A stretch of 64,000 nt of DNA from an uncultured Acidobacteriia bacterium (GCA_903881085.1 CAIRSA010000053.1:1-64000), one strand, 5' to 3'. Counted from the stretch's first letter, positions 1-9,021 are shown. Notes: generated by a model from the letters alone, not told the origin. Made by a program: numbers and translations.

Positions 1-303
1 CAGTGACACGTCCGGTTTTTTGTTCAGTATTAACGCTAAAGGCCCCGGCCAGAATTTTTCTGCTAATCGCAAGGCATCATCCGGTATTGTCAGAGCCCAG
101 TCGGTCATATTTTCAACAGCTGGAATATGTACGATCAGCGGATGATCGGCAGGACGTCCTTTGGCTTTGAAAATTCGTCTAACTGCCTCAGGGTTTGAGG
201 CATCAGCACCCAGTCCGTATACCGTCTCGGTTGGAAATGCAACCAGCCGGCCTGCGCGAATGAGTTCGGCCGCCTGCTGCAATTGCGCCGCCTCAATCGG
301 CAT
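1..303 (-). CDS. tsaC: L-threonylcarbamoyladenylate synthase (YrdC/Sua5 family), 3' part cut off by window edge
   Basis: The reading frame gives [19 protein letters not shown], then the family hallmark AFPTETVYGLGADA, the substrate-site segment KAKGRPADHPLIVHI and later FWPGPLALIL. These are the N-terminal signatures of the enzyme that makes threonylcarbamoyl-AMP from threonine, bicarbonate and ATP for the t6A37 modification of ANN-decoding tRNAs. About 101 codons are present; the rest lies left of base 1. The start overlaps the end of prfB by 11 nt, with AAGGA just upstream; an in-frame ATG at 315 is an alternative. The overlap suggests translational coupling with prfB. Family identity is strong; TsaC (single domain) versus Sua5 (extra C-terminal domain) cannot be told from this fragment. 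Confidence 0.92.
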   Translation of the reverse strand, partial: MPIEAAQLQQAAELIRAGRLVAFPTETVYGLGADASNPEAVRRIFKAKGRPADHPLIVHIPAVENMTDWALTIPDDALRLAEKFWPGPLALILNKKPDVSL

Positions 304-1430
304 CGTCCTTGCCATCGCCGGCGCCAAACGTTTTGCCGGTTTTGCGGAAGACGAGGAAGGCGTGCATCATTTGGTCGAGGTCGCCTTCGAGCACGCGATC
401 CACATCGCCGATCGAGAGCTTTGTGCGATGGTCCTTGGCCATACGATACGGCGCCAGAACGTAACTGCGGATCTGGCTGCCAAAGTTGATGCCCAACTTT
501 GAATCCTCAAGAATGCGATCTTCGGCGCGCTTCTTTGCGAGTTCATGTTCATACATCTTGGCGCGCAGCTGCTTCATCGCGCTGGCGCGGTTCTTGTGCT
601 GCGACCGTTCGTTCTGGCATTGCACCACAATATTTGTGGGCAAGTGCGTGATACGGATTGCGGAATCGGTACGGTTGACGTGCTGGCCACCGGCGCCCGA
701 TGCGCGAAAGGTGTCCACACGAAGGTCATCGTCTTTTATATCGATGACAATTTCGTCATCGATTTCAGGCAGCACAAACACGGACGCAAACGATGTATGG
801 CGGCGCGCGGCGGCGTCGAACGGTGAGATGCGCACCAACCGGTGCACCCCCACTTCGGATGTGAGCAGCCCGTAGGCGTTCTCTCCGTTCAATTCGAAGG
901 TCACGGACTTGATCCCAGCGCCTTCGCCTTCCAGGCGGTCCGTCACTACCACTTCGAATTTCTTGCGTTCGGCCCAGCGCATGTACATACGCAGCAGCAT
1001 CTCCGCCCAGTCCTGGCTTTCGGTTCCGCCGGCACCCGGGTGGATTGTCACGATTGCGTTGCGGTGATCATGTTCACCGCTAAGCAACATGCCGGTTTCC
1101 AGATCTTCCAGACGGGTGGAAAGCGTTTTGAGCTCGCGGCCCAATTCGACTTCCACGCTTTCGCCCTCGCGGCCGAGTTCAAAAAGGGTGTCGATATCAG
1201 ACACCATGGCGGCCACCTTCGCCTCATCGGCAATAGCGGTTTCCAGGCGCTTACGCTCCTGCATCACTTTTTGACTGTTTTCGGGTTGATTCCAGAAATC
1301 AGGGGAAGAAATTACTGCGTCTAACTTATCAAATTCCGCTTTCTTTGCGGGGGCGTCAAAGATAGCTCCGCACAGCGTCTGCTTGCTGGCGGAGCGACCC
1401 ATATTCCCTTTCGAGCTCTTCAAACGTCAT
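293..1430 (-). CDS. prfB: Peptide chain release factor 2, expressed by programmed +1 frameshift
   Basis: Class I release factor recognising UGA/UAA. The main frame contains the SPF recognition tripeptide ([15 protein letters not shown]) and the GGQ peptidyl-hydrolysis motif ([17 protein letters not shown]). The gene must start in another frame: ATG at 1430 opens a 24-codon stretch ([15 protein letters not shown]...VRSYL) that stops at TGA 1358-1356 in the context TAT CTT TGA C, the canonical RF2 autoregulatory frameshift site. After the shift, reading resumes as [13 protein letters not shown], giving about 378 residues, normal for RF2. The ATG overlaps the stop of the upstream phosphoesterase gene as ATGA (4 nt), and the 3' end overlaps tsaC, so the three genes are probably cotranscribed. 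A start inside the second frame (1423) would give a wrong N terminus. Confidence 0.96.
1355..1369 (-). promoter_or_regulatory. RF2 programmed +1 frameshift site
   Basis: On the minus strand the sequence reads GGAG, C, TAT, CTT, TGA, C. The CTT-TGA-C slippery stop is identical to the well-known bacterial prfB site, and GGAG four bases upstream of CTT can act as the internal Shine-Dalgarno stimulator. When RF2 is scarce, slow decoding of UGA lets the ribosome slip from CUU to UUU and enter the main frame. Confidence 0.93.
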
Positions 1431-2035
1431 CGCTTCAGTGTAGCAAGATCGAGCAGAAAGCCGCGCTTTCCAACGTTCAGTCCAACGGTTTCGCCAAGCT
1501 TCGCGGTGATGCCTTCGGCTTCATGGATGTGTCCGCAGAAAAACCGGACGGGCTGATTGGCGGCGATGAACTGGCCTACGCTATCGCTGCCAAAGTGCAG
1601 GCCGTCCTTCACCCGGTCGAGTGGGGTGTTTTTCGGAGGAGCATGGCAAACCAGGATCAACGGGCGTAATTCGGCGAACGCTTGTAGCCGTGTGCTCAAC
1701 TCCCCCTCGCTGTATTCGCCGGGGGTGTTGAATGGTGTGGGGTTGGAACAGCCAAGGCCCGCTACATGAAAACCATCGGCTTCGAAAGAATTCGCGTGCA
1801 GGTTGTTGAACGCGAATTTTGCGCAAAACTGTTCAATGTCGCTCACGGATTCGTGATTGCCGGGAATCACCCAGACCTTGTCCGCCTTGGGTTTCATCAC
1901 CTCGCCGGCTGCGTCCAATCCGCGCCCCCAACTGACCAGATCGCCAGCGGCGATGTAGTAGTCGGCTTCCGTCTCCATTAGACGATGAAGCGTGCGCAGA
2001 TCGCTATGAATATCGGAGAAGATCAACAGCTTCAT
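1427..2035 (-). CDS. Metallophosphoesterase (calcineurin-like)
   Basis: A 202-residue cytosolic protein starting MKLLIFSDIHSD. Metal-binding motifs of the calcineurin-like phosphoesterase fold are visible in order: DIHSD, AAGDLVSWG, PGNHESV and, near the C terminus, CGHIHEAEG. Such proteins hydrolyse phosphomonoesters or phosphodiesters with two metal ions; the substrate here is unknown. The start at 2035 is chosen because the family begins right before the first motif; an upstream in-frame ATG (2092) would add residues without similarity to the fold and would run into the divergent LOG gene. Its stop overlaps the prfB start by 4 nt, so it may be translationally coupled with prfB. Confidence 0.85.
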   Translation of the reverse strand: MKLLIFSDIHSDLRTLHRLMETEADYYIAAGDLVSWGRGLDAAGEVMKPKADKVWVIPGNHESVSDIEQFCAKFAFNNLHANSFEADGFHVAGLGCSNPTPFNTPGEYSEGELSTRLQAFAELRPLILVCHAPPKNTPLDRVKDGLHFGSDSVGQFIAANQPVRFFCGHIHEAEGITAKLGETVGLNVGKRGFLLDLATLKR

Positions 2036-2061
2036 TTCTAGCGATTGTACTATGGAAGGAC

Positions 2062-2634
2062 ATGGCAAGGACTCTTTGCGTCTACTGTTCATCGAGCAAT
2101 GCGCTCGCGCCCGAATACGTTGAAGCGGCCCGGGAGGTTGGCGTCGGCATGGTGGCCAACGGCTGGGACATGGTCTATGGCGGAACCAACGCCGGTTTGA
2201 TGGGCGTCATTGCAGACTCAGTAAAACAAGCCGGCGGCCGCGTGACCGGCGTGATTCCAGAGTATATTCGCCGGCGCGGTATTGCTCATGAGAATCTGGA
2301 TGCGCTGATTGTTACGGCAGATATGCGGGAGCGCAAAGCGGCCATGGATCACCGGGCGGATGCGTTTCTGGTTTTACCCGGTGGGTTTGGAACGCTGGAA
2401 GAGGTGTTCGAGGTGCTGACGCTGAAACAGCTGCAGCTGCACTCGCGGCCAATCGTTTTTTTGAACACGCGGAATGTTTATGACAAGCTGCGCGAGTTTC
2501 TCGAGCACTTGTTGGAGGAAAAGTTTGCGAAGCCGGAGTCGGCGGTGTTGTATCACTTTGCCGATACGGCGGCTGAGGCGTTTGCCTATTTGGAGGAGTA
2601 TAAGCCGACGCTGGCGGGCAGCAAATGGTTGTAG
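2062..2634 (+). CDS. LOG-family protein (cytokinin riboside 5'-monophosphate phosphoribohydrolase type)
   Basis: 190 residues with a Rossmann-like fold. The glycine-rich YGGTNAGLMG segment, the conserved MRERKAAM helix (catalytic Arg) and the PGGFGTLEEVFE signature are all present. LOG proteins release ribose 5'-phosphate from nucleoside 5'-monophosphates; many bacterial members act on AMP or cytokinin nucleotides, and some are annotated as lysine decarboxylase-like by mistake. The gene is divergent from the phosphoesterase gene with about 26 nt between start codons, so the promoters must overlap. Cytokinin activity itself cannot be inferred from sequence. Confidence 0.88.
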   Translation: MARTLCVYCSSSNALAPEYVEAAREVGVGMVANGWDMVYGGTNAGLMGVIADSVKQAGGRVTGVIPEYIRRRGIAHENLDALIVTADMRERKAAMDHRADAFLVLPGGFGTLEEVFEVLTLKQLQLHSRPIVFLNTRNVYDKLREFLEHLLEEKFAKPESAVLYHFADTAAEAFAYLEEYKPTLAGSKWL

Positions 2635-2652
2635 CTCTAAGGCTCTGTATTA

Positions 2653-2757
2653 CATCTGTGTGCATCTGTGTGCATCCGTGGTTAATTTCATGGTGCTCGT
2701 TTAGGGTAAATACTCTCAAGACTATTAACCACGGATGCACACAGATGGACACAGATG
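2653..2757. repeat. 34-bp inverted repeat around a 37-nt loop
   Basis: The left arm (2653-2686) and right arm (2724-2757) are reverse complements with a single mismatch. Each arm is itself a run of GATGCACACA-like units (CATCTGTGTG twice, then CATCCGTGG). It fills the gap between the LOG gene and the convergent alkyltransferase-like gene. It could fold as a long hairpin and end both transcripts, or be a dispersed intergenic repeat; similar ACCACGGATGCACAC-type strings are, to my recollection, common between genes of several phyla. Confidence 0.8.
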
Positions 2758-2761
2758 AACA

Positions 2762-3085
2762 TTAGTCTGCCTTTATACCGCATTGCTGTAAGTTCACTTT
2801 GGACCCGCGGAATTCCACCCCTTCCAACTCCAGCCGCGTGCGCTGCTCTATTGCTGATTCGCCGGTTAGCAAGATCTTACCGCCCGACCCCAACACTCGA
2901 TGCCACGGCAACTTTCCGCCTGAGGCATGCAGGGCCCAGGCAACCTGACGGGCGTAGCCTGGCTTGCCTGCGGCCTTGGCCACGTCACCATAGGTCATCA
3001 CCTTGCCCCTGGGAATGCGGCGGATCACGGCGCGGAATTGCGCGAACAAGTTGTCGCTCTGCGGAGGTTGGGCCATCAATGACAT
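2762..3085 (-). CDS. Alkyltransferase-like protein (ATL)
   Basis: 107 residues corresponding to the C-terminal DNA-binding domain of O6-alkylguanine-DNA alkyltransferase: FRAVIRRIPRGKVMTYGDVA, then YARQVAWALHASGG, then LPWHRVLGSGGKI. In true methyltransferases the active site reads PCHRV; here it is PWHRV, the mark of ATL proteins. ATLs bind O6-alkylguanine, flip it and hand the lesion to nucleotide excision repair without removing the alkyl group. ATG at 3085 gives MSLMAQPP; a second ATG at 3076 is equally possible. Divergent from the oxidoreductase at 3104 with an 18-nt gap. Confidence 0.92.
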   Translation of the reverse strand: MSLMAQPPQSDNLFAQFRAVIRRIPRGKVMTYGDVAKAAGKPGYARQVAWALHASGGKLPWHRVLGSGGKILLTGESAIEQRTRLELEGVEFRGSKVNLQQCGIKAD

Positions 3086-3103
3086 GATAGTATCGAAATC
3101 TCT

Positions 3104-4042
3104 ATGGTCAACTGGTTAGTCATTGGCATCGGCGACATCGCCACAAAACGTGTGATCCCCGCGATTCAAGCAGAGCCGCGCAGCCGCCTGGCGGGCATTC
3201 TGACGCGGAACCCGGAAAAAGGATCGCTCTATCCCGAAGCGGCGGTCTACACTTCCCTGGACGAGGCGCTCGCATCGCCGGATATCAACGCCGTCTATGT
3301 TGCTTCGCCGGTCGCGCTGCATGCACCGCAAAGTATCGCGTCGCTGCGCGCTGGAAAGAATGTGCTTTGCGAAAAGCCGGTGGCTCTCAACCTGGCCGAG
3401 GCGCAAACCATGGTTGCGGCAGAGAAGGAAACCGGCCGCACACTGGGCATCGCCTACTATCGCCGTACCTATCCGAAAATTCAGCGCGCAAAGCAGTTGA
3501 TCGCCGACGGAGTGATCGGGAAACCAGTGCAAGCCTACCTTAGCGCGCACGACTGGTTCAATGACGAAGCGAAAAACCGCACGTGGATTCTCGACCCGGC
3601 CATGTCGGGCGGCGGTCCGCTGTACGACATCGCCAGCCACCGCATCGACCTGCTCAACTATTTCTTCGGCACCCCTTCGCGCGCGGTGGGGCATATGTCC
3701 AACGTGGTGCATGATCGGCCAGTTGAGGACAACGCGACAGTGTTGGTCGATTACCCCAACGGAGTCCGCGGAATTGTGGACGTGCGGTGGCACTCGCGCA
3801 TCGTGCGCGACGAGTTCCGCATCATCGGAACAGACGGCGAAATCGACCTCAGCCCGCTCAACGGACCGGAACTTAGCTACGGCGGAAAGACAGAGCTGAT
3901 TCCGCGCCATTCAAATTTGCATTTTCCTTGTGTGGAAAATTTTGTCAATACAGTTTTAGAGAGCGCGCCTTTGCTTGCAACGGCCGAATCCTCGATCCTC
4001 ACCGATTGGGTGACCGAACAGGTTGTACGCTATCATAAATAG
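3104..4042 (+). CDS. Gfo/Idh/MocA-family oxidoreductase
   Basis: 312 residues, cytosolic, NAD(P)-dependent dehydrogenase type. The N-terminal Rossmann fold starts with VIGIGDIATKRVIPAI; the CEKPVALNLAEA motif carries the family's conserved EKP; the C-terminal half (DPAMSGGGPLYDIASHRIDLL) has the substrate-domain GGG and His. The substrate is probably a sugar or cyclitol derivative, but this cannot be read from sequence. It is the first of three family members in the window and the only one without a Tat-like N terminus. It stands alone between ATL and kgd. Confidence 0.9.
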   Translation: MVNWLVIGIGDIATKRVIPAIQAEPRSRLAGILTRNPEKGSLYPEAAVYTSLDEALASPDINAVYVASPVALHAPQSIASLRAGKNVLCEKPVALNLAEAQTMVAAEKETGRTLGIAYYRRTYPKIQRAKQLIADGVIGKPVQAYLSAHDWFNDEAKNRTWILDPAMSGGGPLYDIASHRIDLLNYFFGTPSRAVGHMSNVVHDRPVEDNATVLVDYPNGVRGIVDVRWHSRIVRDEFRIIGTDGEIDLSPLNGPELSYGGKTELIPRHSNLHFPCVENFVNTVLESAPLLATAESSILTDWVTEQVVRYHK

Positions 4043-4107
4043 GAGCGCCCAGCCAGCCGCTAACAAGGCATTGGTGCGCGTCTGCATAAGAAAAACACTC
4101 AAACAGT

Positions 4108-7100
4108 ATGCCGGAACAAAGCAGTCCTAACCTTGGTATCAATAGTTGGCTCGAAGAAGAGCTCTACCAGCAGTATTTGCATGACCGCAAGATGGTCGAT
4201 GAGAGTTGGAAAGACGTTTTCACCTCATCCGACACGGATGCAAAGCCGGCCCCCCAGCCCGCACCAGTAAAGGCCGCTCCCGTTACTGAAACGAAGCCCA
4301 CGACAGTGCCAGCCCCAGTGCCGGCTGAAGCCGCAACTCCGGCTCCCGCGCCAGTGCCGGTTTCCGTGCCTACTCCGGCTCCAACTCCAGCCCCGGCACC
4401 TGCTCCGGCGCCAGAAGTTTCAACAACACCGGCCGCTAACGACGCACCGAAATCCGTTCAGCCCGCGGCCCCCAAACAGGTCGCCGCAAACGGCAAAGCC
4501 CTGGAAGTAGGCCCCTCGGAACAACTGGTTCCCTTACGCGGCCAATCCCTGCGCCTGGCCGAGAACATGATGGCCAGCCTCGCGGTTCCCACGGCCACAT
4601 CGCAGCGCGTGATTCCCGTCAAGGTCATCGACGAAAACCGCCGCATCATCAATCAGCACCGCACCCTGCTCGGGTTGAGCAAAATCTCTTACACTCACCT
4701 GATCGGCTGGGCGATCGTAAAATCGCTGCATCAGTTCCCCACAGTCAACCACGCTTTCGCTGAGAACGCCGGTGAATCGTTCCGCCTGGTGCGCAACGAA
4801 GTGAACCTTGGCATCGCCGTCGATATCGCCAACCGCGATGGCGGCCGTTCGCTGGTTGTGCCCAACATCAAAAACGCCGGCGCGATGAACTTTCAGCAGT
4901 ATTTAAACGCGTTTGACGATCTGGTGGCTCGCGCCCGCACCGGCAAACTGGTGCTGGCCGATTTCCAGGGCACCACCATTTCGCTCACCAACCCCGGCAC
5001 CGTTGGCACCATCGGCAGCGTTCCGCGCCTGATGCCCGGCCAGGGCGCGATCATTTCCACCGGCTCCATCGATTTCCCCGCTGAATACATGGGCGTAACG
5101 CAGGAACTGCGCGCCATGCTCGGTATCAGCAAAGTAATGACGGTTGGCTGTACGTACGACCACCGTATCATCCAAGGGGCAGAATCCGGCATGTTCCTCG
5201 GCCGGCTGCAGGGCTTGTTGCAGGGCGAGGATGGTTTCTACGAATCGATCTTCATGGACCTGCGCATGCCGCACCAGCCCGTGCGCTGGGAAGCAGATCG
5301 CCAGACGGCACGCAGCTATGCAGGCAGCGGCATTCGCACCGCGGAAGTTGTAAAAGAAGCGGCGGTTCTGCAGCTGATCAATGCATACCGCGTGCGCGGC
5401 CATCTGATCGCCGATCTCGACCCGCTGGGCTCTGAACCGAACTATCACCCTGAACTCGACCCGTCGCACTACGGCCTGACCATCTGGGATCTCGACCGCG
5501 AATTCATCACAGGAAATCTCGGCCAGGCGATTGGCGAAGGTGCACCGCACCTGGTAGCCACGCTGCGCGAGATTCTGGAAACGCTGCGGCAGACATACTG
5601 CGGAAAAATCGGCTGCGAATACATGAACATTCAGCATCCGGAGCAGAAGACCTGGCTGCAACAACATATGGAACCGACGGCCAATAACTGGCCGCTCGAC
5701 CGTCCTACGCGCGCCCGTATTCTGCACCGGCTGATTGAAGGCGAATCGTTTGAGCACTTCCTGCACGCCCGCTTCGTCGGACACAAGCGGTTTTCACTGG
5801 AAGGCTCGGAATCGGCGATTCCAATCATCGATGAATTGATCGAGCGCTCGGCCAACACCGGCGTACACGAAATCGTTATGGGCATGGCCCACCGCGGCCG
5901 CTTGAACGTTCTGACCAACATTGTCGGCAAGCCCTTCCAGCAACTGTTCACCGAATTCGAAGGCAACGTCGACCCGGAAAGCACGCAAGGCTCCGGCGAC
6001 GTGAAGTATCACCTCGGCGCCAGCGGTCTGCGCCGCTCCACCGCGGGCCGTGAAATTGTTGTCTCCGTTGCTCCGAACCCGAGCCACTTGGAAGCTGTGG
6101 ACCCGGTGGTGGAAGGTATCGTGCGCCCCAAACAGGACCGCCTGGGCGACATCCGGCGCGAACGCGTTATCCCCTTCCTGATCCATGGCGATTCGGCCTT
6201 TGCCGGCCAGGGCGTTGTGGCGGAAACGCTGAACCTTTCACAACTCGATGGTTACACCACCGGCGGGACCATCCACCTGATCATCAACAACCAGATCGGT
6301 TTCACCACTGGCCCCGACGAAGCGCGCTCCACACCGTATTCTACAGATGTAGCGAGAATGGTTCAGGCTCCCATCTTTCACGTAAATGGTGACGACCCGG
6401 AAGCCTGCATCCGTGTGACGCAGTTGGCCTTCGATTACCGCCAGACGTTCAAGAAAGACGTGGTGATCGACATGTTCTGTTATCGCCGCCACGGCCATAA
6501 CGAAACGGACGATCCGAGCTACACGCAACCTCTGTTGTATCGCAAAATTCGAGCACATCAATCGGTACCGAATATTTACGCGGACCGCCTGCTGCGTGAA
6601 AAGGTTCTCAGCACCGACGAAATCGAAAAGATGAAGAGGGAAGTCACCGGGCGTTTGTCCGATGCTTTCGACTTGGCAAAGAAAAACTCAGAACGTTATG
6701 AATACCAGGAACTGAGTGCAGTCAGCGAAGAGGTGGTTCGCACCTACTGCCCACATACCGCGGTCGATCTCGATCACATCAAGCAGATCGTGAACGGCAT
6801 GACCACCTTCCCCGAAGGCTTTGTGGTTCACCCCAAACTGAAGGGCTTCCTCGATAAACGGAAGGAAGTTCTCAATGGCGGGCCAATCGACTGGGCGATG
6901 GGCGAAACTCTCGCCTTCGGCAGTCTGGTGCTGGAAGGCACGCCGGTCCGGCTGAGCGGCCAGGATAGCGGACGCGGAACATTCTCGCAACGTCACCTGG
7001 AATATGTGGACAGCGAAACCGGTGAAAGCTACGTTCCGTTGAAACACCTCTCCGCGGATCAGGCACGTTTCGATGTCTACGATAGCAGCCTGAGCGAATA

Positions 7101-7983
7101 CGCCGTGATGGGTTTTGAGTTCGGCTACAGTGTGGCCGATCCGCTGACTCTGGTTTTGTGGGAAGGGCAGTTCGGCGACTTCGTCAACGGCGCTCAAATC
7201 ATGATCGATCAGTTCATTGTGGCGGCGGAATCGAAGTGGGGGCAGCCCTCCGGACTCGTGTTGTTGTTGCCGCACGGCCAGGAAGGTCAGGGCCCGGAAC
7301 ATTCCAGCGCCAGGATCGAGCGCTTCCTCACTCTTTGCGCGGAAAACAATATTCAAGTGGTAAACTGCTCCACGCCAGCGCAATACTTCCACGTGCTGCG
7401 GCGTCAGATGTTCGGCGGACCAGACCGGCGCGGAATGCGCAAGCCGCTGATCGTCTTCACTCCGAAGAGCATGCTGCGCCATCCCAAGGCAGTCTCAACC
7501 ATTGATGATTTGGTGAAGGGCGGTTTCCGCGAAGTCATCGGCGAACAGAACCTGTCCGCCTCCGATCGCATCACGCGGGTAGTGATCTGCTCCGGCAAGA
7601 TCTACTGGGAACTGTTGGCAGCACGAGACGAACGCGGCGCGGAAAACGTCGCCATTGTCCGTCTGGAGCAGATCTATCCGTTCCCCAAGTCGGAGCTCCA
7701 GGACGTGTTGTTCCGCTATCCACTAACGGCCGAAATCGTTTGGGTTCAGGAAGAACCGAGAAACATGGGCCCGTGGCGGTTCGTCCAGGAAAATCTGCAG
7801 CCAGTGCTTGACCCGAGCAAACGCATACTGCGCTATGTTGGACGCAACGAAAGCGCCAGCCCAGCGCCGGGTTCGTTGAAGCGCCACCAGCAGGAGCAGG
7901 CGGAAATCATGGAAGAGTCGTTCAGCGCCGGTGCTATCGTGCGGCGGCGAGTGCGGCTGGTCGCGCGCCGCAAACAAAAGTAG
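4108..7983 (+). CDS. kgd: Fused 2-oxoglutarate dehydrogenase E1 / succinyltransferase (Kgd type)
   Basis: 1291 residues. Order of parts: E1 N-terminal helix (NSWLEEELYQQYLHDRK, about 7-23); a long Pro/Ala-rich linker (about 45-135) where no lipoyl domain is seen; an E2-type acyltransferase domain (about 145-390) ending in the catalytic TYDHRIIQGAESG; then the full thiamine-diphosphate E1 (about 400-1291) with MAHRGRLNVL, GDVKYHLGASG, PNPSHLEAVDPVVEG, GDSAFAGQGV, NNQIGFTT, CYRRHGHNETDDPSYTQP and GQDSGRGTFSQRH. This is the architecture of actinobacterial Kgd, which decarboxylates 2-oxoglutarate in the TCA cycle and works with a separate lipoylated E2 and E3. Those partners are not in this window. 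Its 3' end overlaps the convergent FAD gene by 50 bp. Confidence 0.95.
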   Translation: MPEQSSPNLGINSWLEEELYQQYLHDRKMVDESWKDVFTSSDTDAKPAPQPAPVKAAPVTETKPTTVPAPVPAEAATPAPAPVPVSVPTPAPTPAPAPAPAPEVSTTPAANDAPKSVQPAAPKQVAANGKALEVGPSEQLVPLRGQSLRLAENMMASLAVPTATSQRVIPVKVIDENRRIINQHRTLLGLSKISYTHLIGWAIVKSLHQFPTVNHAFAENAGESFRLVRNEVNLGIAVDIANRDGGRSLVVPNIKNAGAMNFQQYLNAFDDLVARARTGKLVLADFQGTTISLTNPGTVGTIGSVPRLMPGQGAIISTGSIDFPAEYMGVTQELRAMLGISKVMTVGCTYDHRIIQGAESGMFLGRLQGLLQGEDGFYESIFMDLRMPHQPVRWEADRQTARSYAGSGIRTAEVVKEAAVLQLINAYRVRGHLIADLDPLGSEPNYHPELDPSHYGLTIWDLDREFITGNLGQAIGEGAPHLVATLREILETLRQTYCGKIGCEYMNIQHPEQKTWLQQHMEPTANNWPLDRPTRARILHRLIEGESFEHFLHARFVGHKRFSLEGSESAIPIIDELIERSANTGVHEIVMGMAHRGRLNVLTNIVGKPFQQLFTEFEGNVDPESTQGSGDVKYHLGASGLRRSTAGREIVVSVAPNPSHLEAVDPVVEGIVRPKQDRLGDIRRERVIPFLIHGDSAFAGQGVVAETLNLSQLDGYTTGGTIHLIINNQIGFTTGPDEARSTPYSTDVARMVQAPIFHVNGDDPEACIRVTQLAFDYRQTFKKDVVIDMFCYRRHGHNETDDPSYTQPLLYRKIRAHQSVPNIYADRLLREKVLSTDEIEKMKREVTGRLSDAFDLAKKNSERYEYQELSAVSEEVVRTYCPHTAVDLDHIKQIVNGMTTFPEGFVVHPKLKGFLDKRKEVLNGGPIDWAMGETLAFGSLVLEGTPVRLSGQDSGRGTFSQRHLEYVDSETGESYVPLKHLSADQARFDVYDSSLSEYAVMGFEFGYSVADPLTLVLWEGQFGDFVNGAQIMIDQFIVAAESKWGQPSGLVLLLPHGQEGQGPEHSSARIERFLTLCAENNIQVVNCSTPAQYFHVLRRQMFGGPDRRGMRKPLIVFTPKSMLRHPKAVSTIDDLVKGGFREVIGEQNLSASDRITRVVICSGKIYWELLAARDERGAENVAIVRLEQIYPFPKSELQDVLFRYPLTAEIVWVQEEPRNMGPWRFVQENLQPVLDPSKRILRYVGRNESASPAPGSLKRHQQEQAEIMEESFSAGAIVRRRVRLVARRKQK

Positions 7984-8956
7984 GAGCACATTCCAGGAAG
8001 GCTTCCACAGCTTTTCGCGCTAGAAACAGGTCGGTATTCATGGAAACCGGCCTGCCGTAACCCAATTCCCTTGATGCGAGGAACAGCCGGCCTTCGCCTA
8101 CGCGGGCGGGAATCGGCTCCACTTTCTCGTTCAAAGGATATACGGGGATTCGTTCAGAAGATTGAAAGACTCGTACCGCTTCTACGCAGGAAGGTTGGAA
8201 CTCTCCAAACTTCTCAGACAGAAAGCGTGTTGCCAGGATTTTCAATTCCATCTCCGGTGCTTCGCTGCAACCGCTTACATTGATGGCAGTTAGCCCGGAT
8301 TCCGGATTGGTCACTGAGGACACGCAGGTGAATGGTAAGCTGCTGTTTTCTACAAACGTAGCGTATTTCTTTAGGAGTGGCACCGTCGAGATAAAGACGA
8401 CGCTGACCAGTGTCCGGTGGCGGGCCTGGCTACGTGGAAGATCCTGAGCAATCAGCCCACGCGCCATCTCATCCAGTTCCTCAAGAGGAACCGTGGTTAC
8501 GATGGCATCGAATTGGCGGCGGCCTTCCCGGGTGCGCAGTTCAATGCTGTAATCGAACTCCATCAGGTCAACAACCTGCACAACTTGTTCCACTTGCAGC
8601 CGGTCACGCAGTGCCAACTCCAAGGCCTGTGACAAGCCGACGGCGGTGGCAGTCTTCGGATTCTTGCTCCATAGCCAAGAAAGACCGGCGCGTGGAGTTT
8701 TGTGCGGCTGTAAAACCGGCTCCACTCCTAATGCTTTGACCAGGGTGTAGACTTCCGCATCGTCAACGCTGACGGTCTGGACGAATTGATCAAAGCGCCC
8801 TCCACCGTAGGGAAACGTCCTGCCCAACCGGACGTAGCCGCAGTCACTGTCCAGAACTGTCGCGCTATGTCCTGCTTTTTCAATCAACTGAGCTGCAAAA
8901 AGGGCTGGCAGACCGGTACCGAGAACGCCTACATGTAATTTATTGTCACAATTCAT
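7934..8956 (-). CDS. FAD/NAD(P)-binding amine-oxidase-like protein
   Basis: 340 residues. The N terminus VGVLGTGLPALFAAQLIEKAG...VLDSD is a dinucleotide-binding beta-alpha-beta unit, with Ala instead of the third Gly of GxGxxG and Asp at the end of strand 2. Downstream, FDAIVTTVPLEELDEMA resembles the protoporphyrinogen-oxidase / phytoene-desaturase class, where a similar strand precedes the substrate domain. It is shorter than most family members (about 420-480), and the C-terminal FAD signature GDxxxxG is not evident, so flavin binding is likely but not certain. Substrate unknown. The last 50 bp overlap kgd tail to tail. Confidence 0.7.
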   Translation of the reverse strand: MNCDNKLHVGVLGTGLPALFAAQLIEKAGHSATVLDSDCGYVRLGRTFPYGGGRFDQFVQTVSVDDAEVYTLVKALGVEPVLQPHKTPRAGLSWLWSKNPKTATAVGLSQALELALRDRLQVEQVVQVVDLMEFDYSIELRTREGRRQFDAIVTTVPLEELDEMARGLIAQDLPRSQARHRTLVSVVFISTVPLLKKYATFVENSSLPFTCVSSVTNPESGLTAINVSGCSEAPEMELKILATRFLSEKFGEFQPSCVEAVRVFQSSERIPVYPLNEKVEPIPARVGEGRLFLASRELGYGRPVSMNTDLFLARKAVEAFLECAPTFVCGARPAALAAAR

Positions 8957-9021
8957 CGCTTCCGAGTGTTACGTTTATCACGCATTGCGTCACTCAGCCG
9001 CTGATACTACAGGACCCAGGA

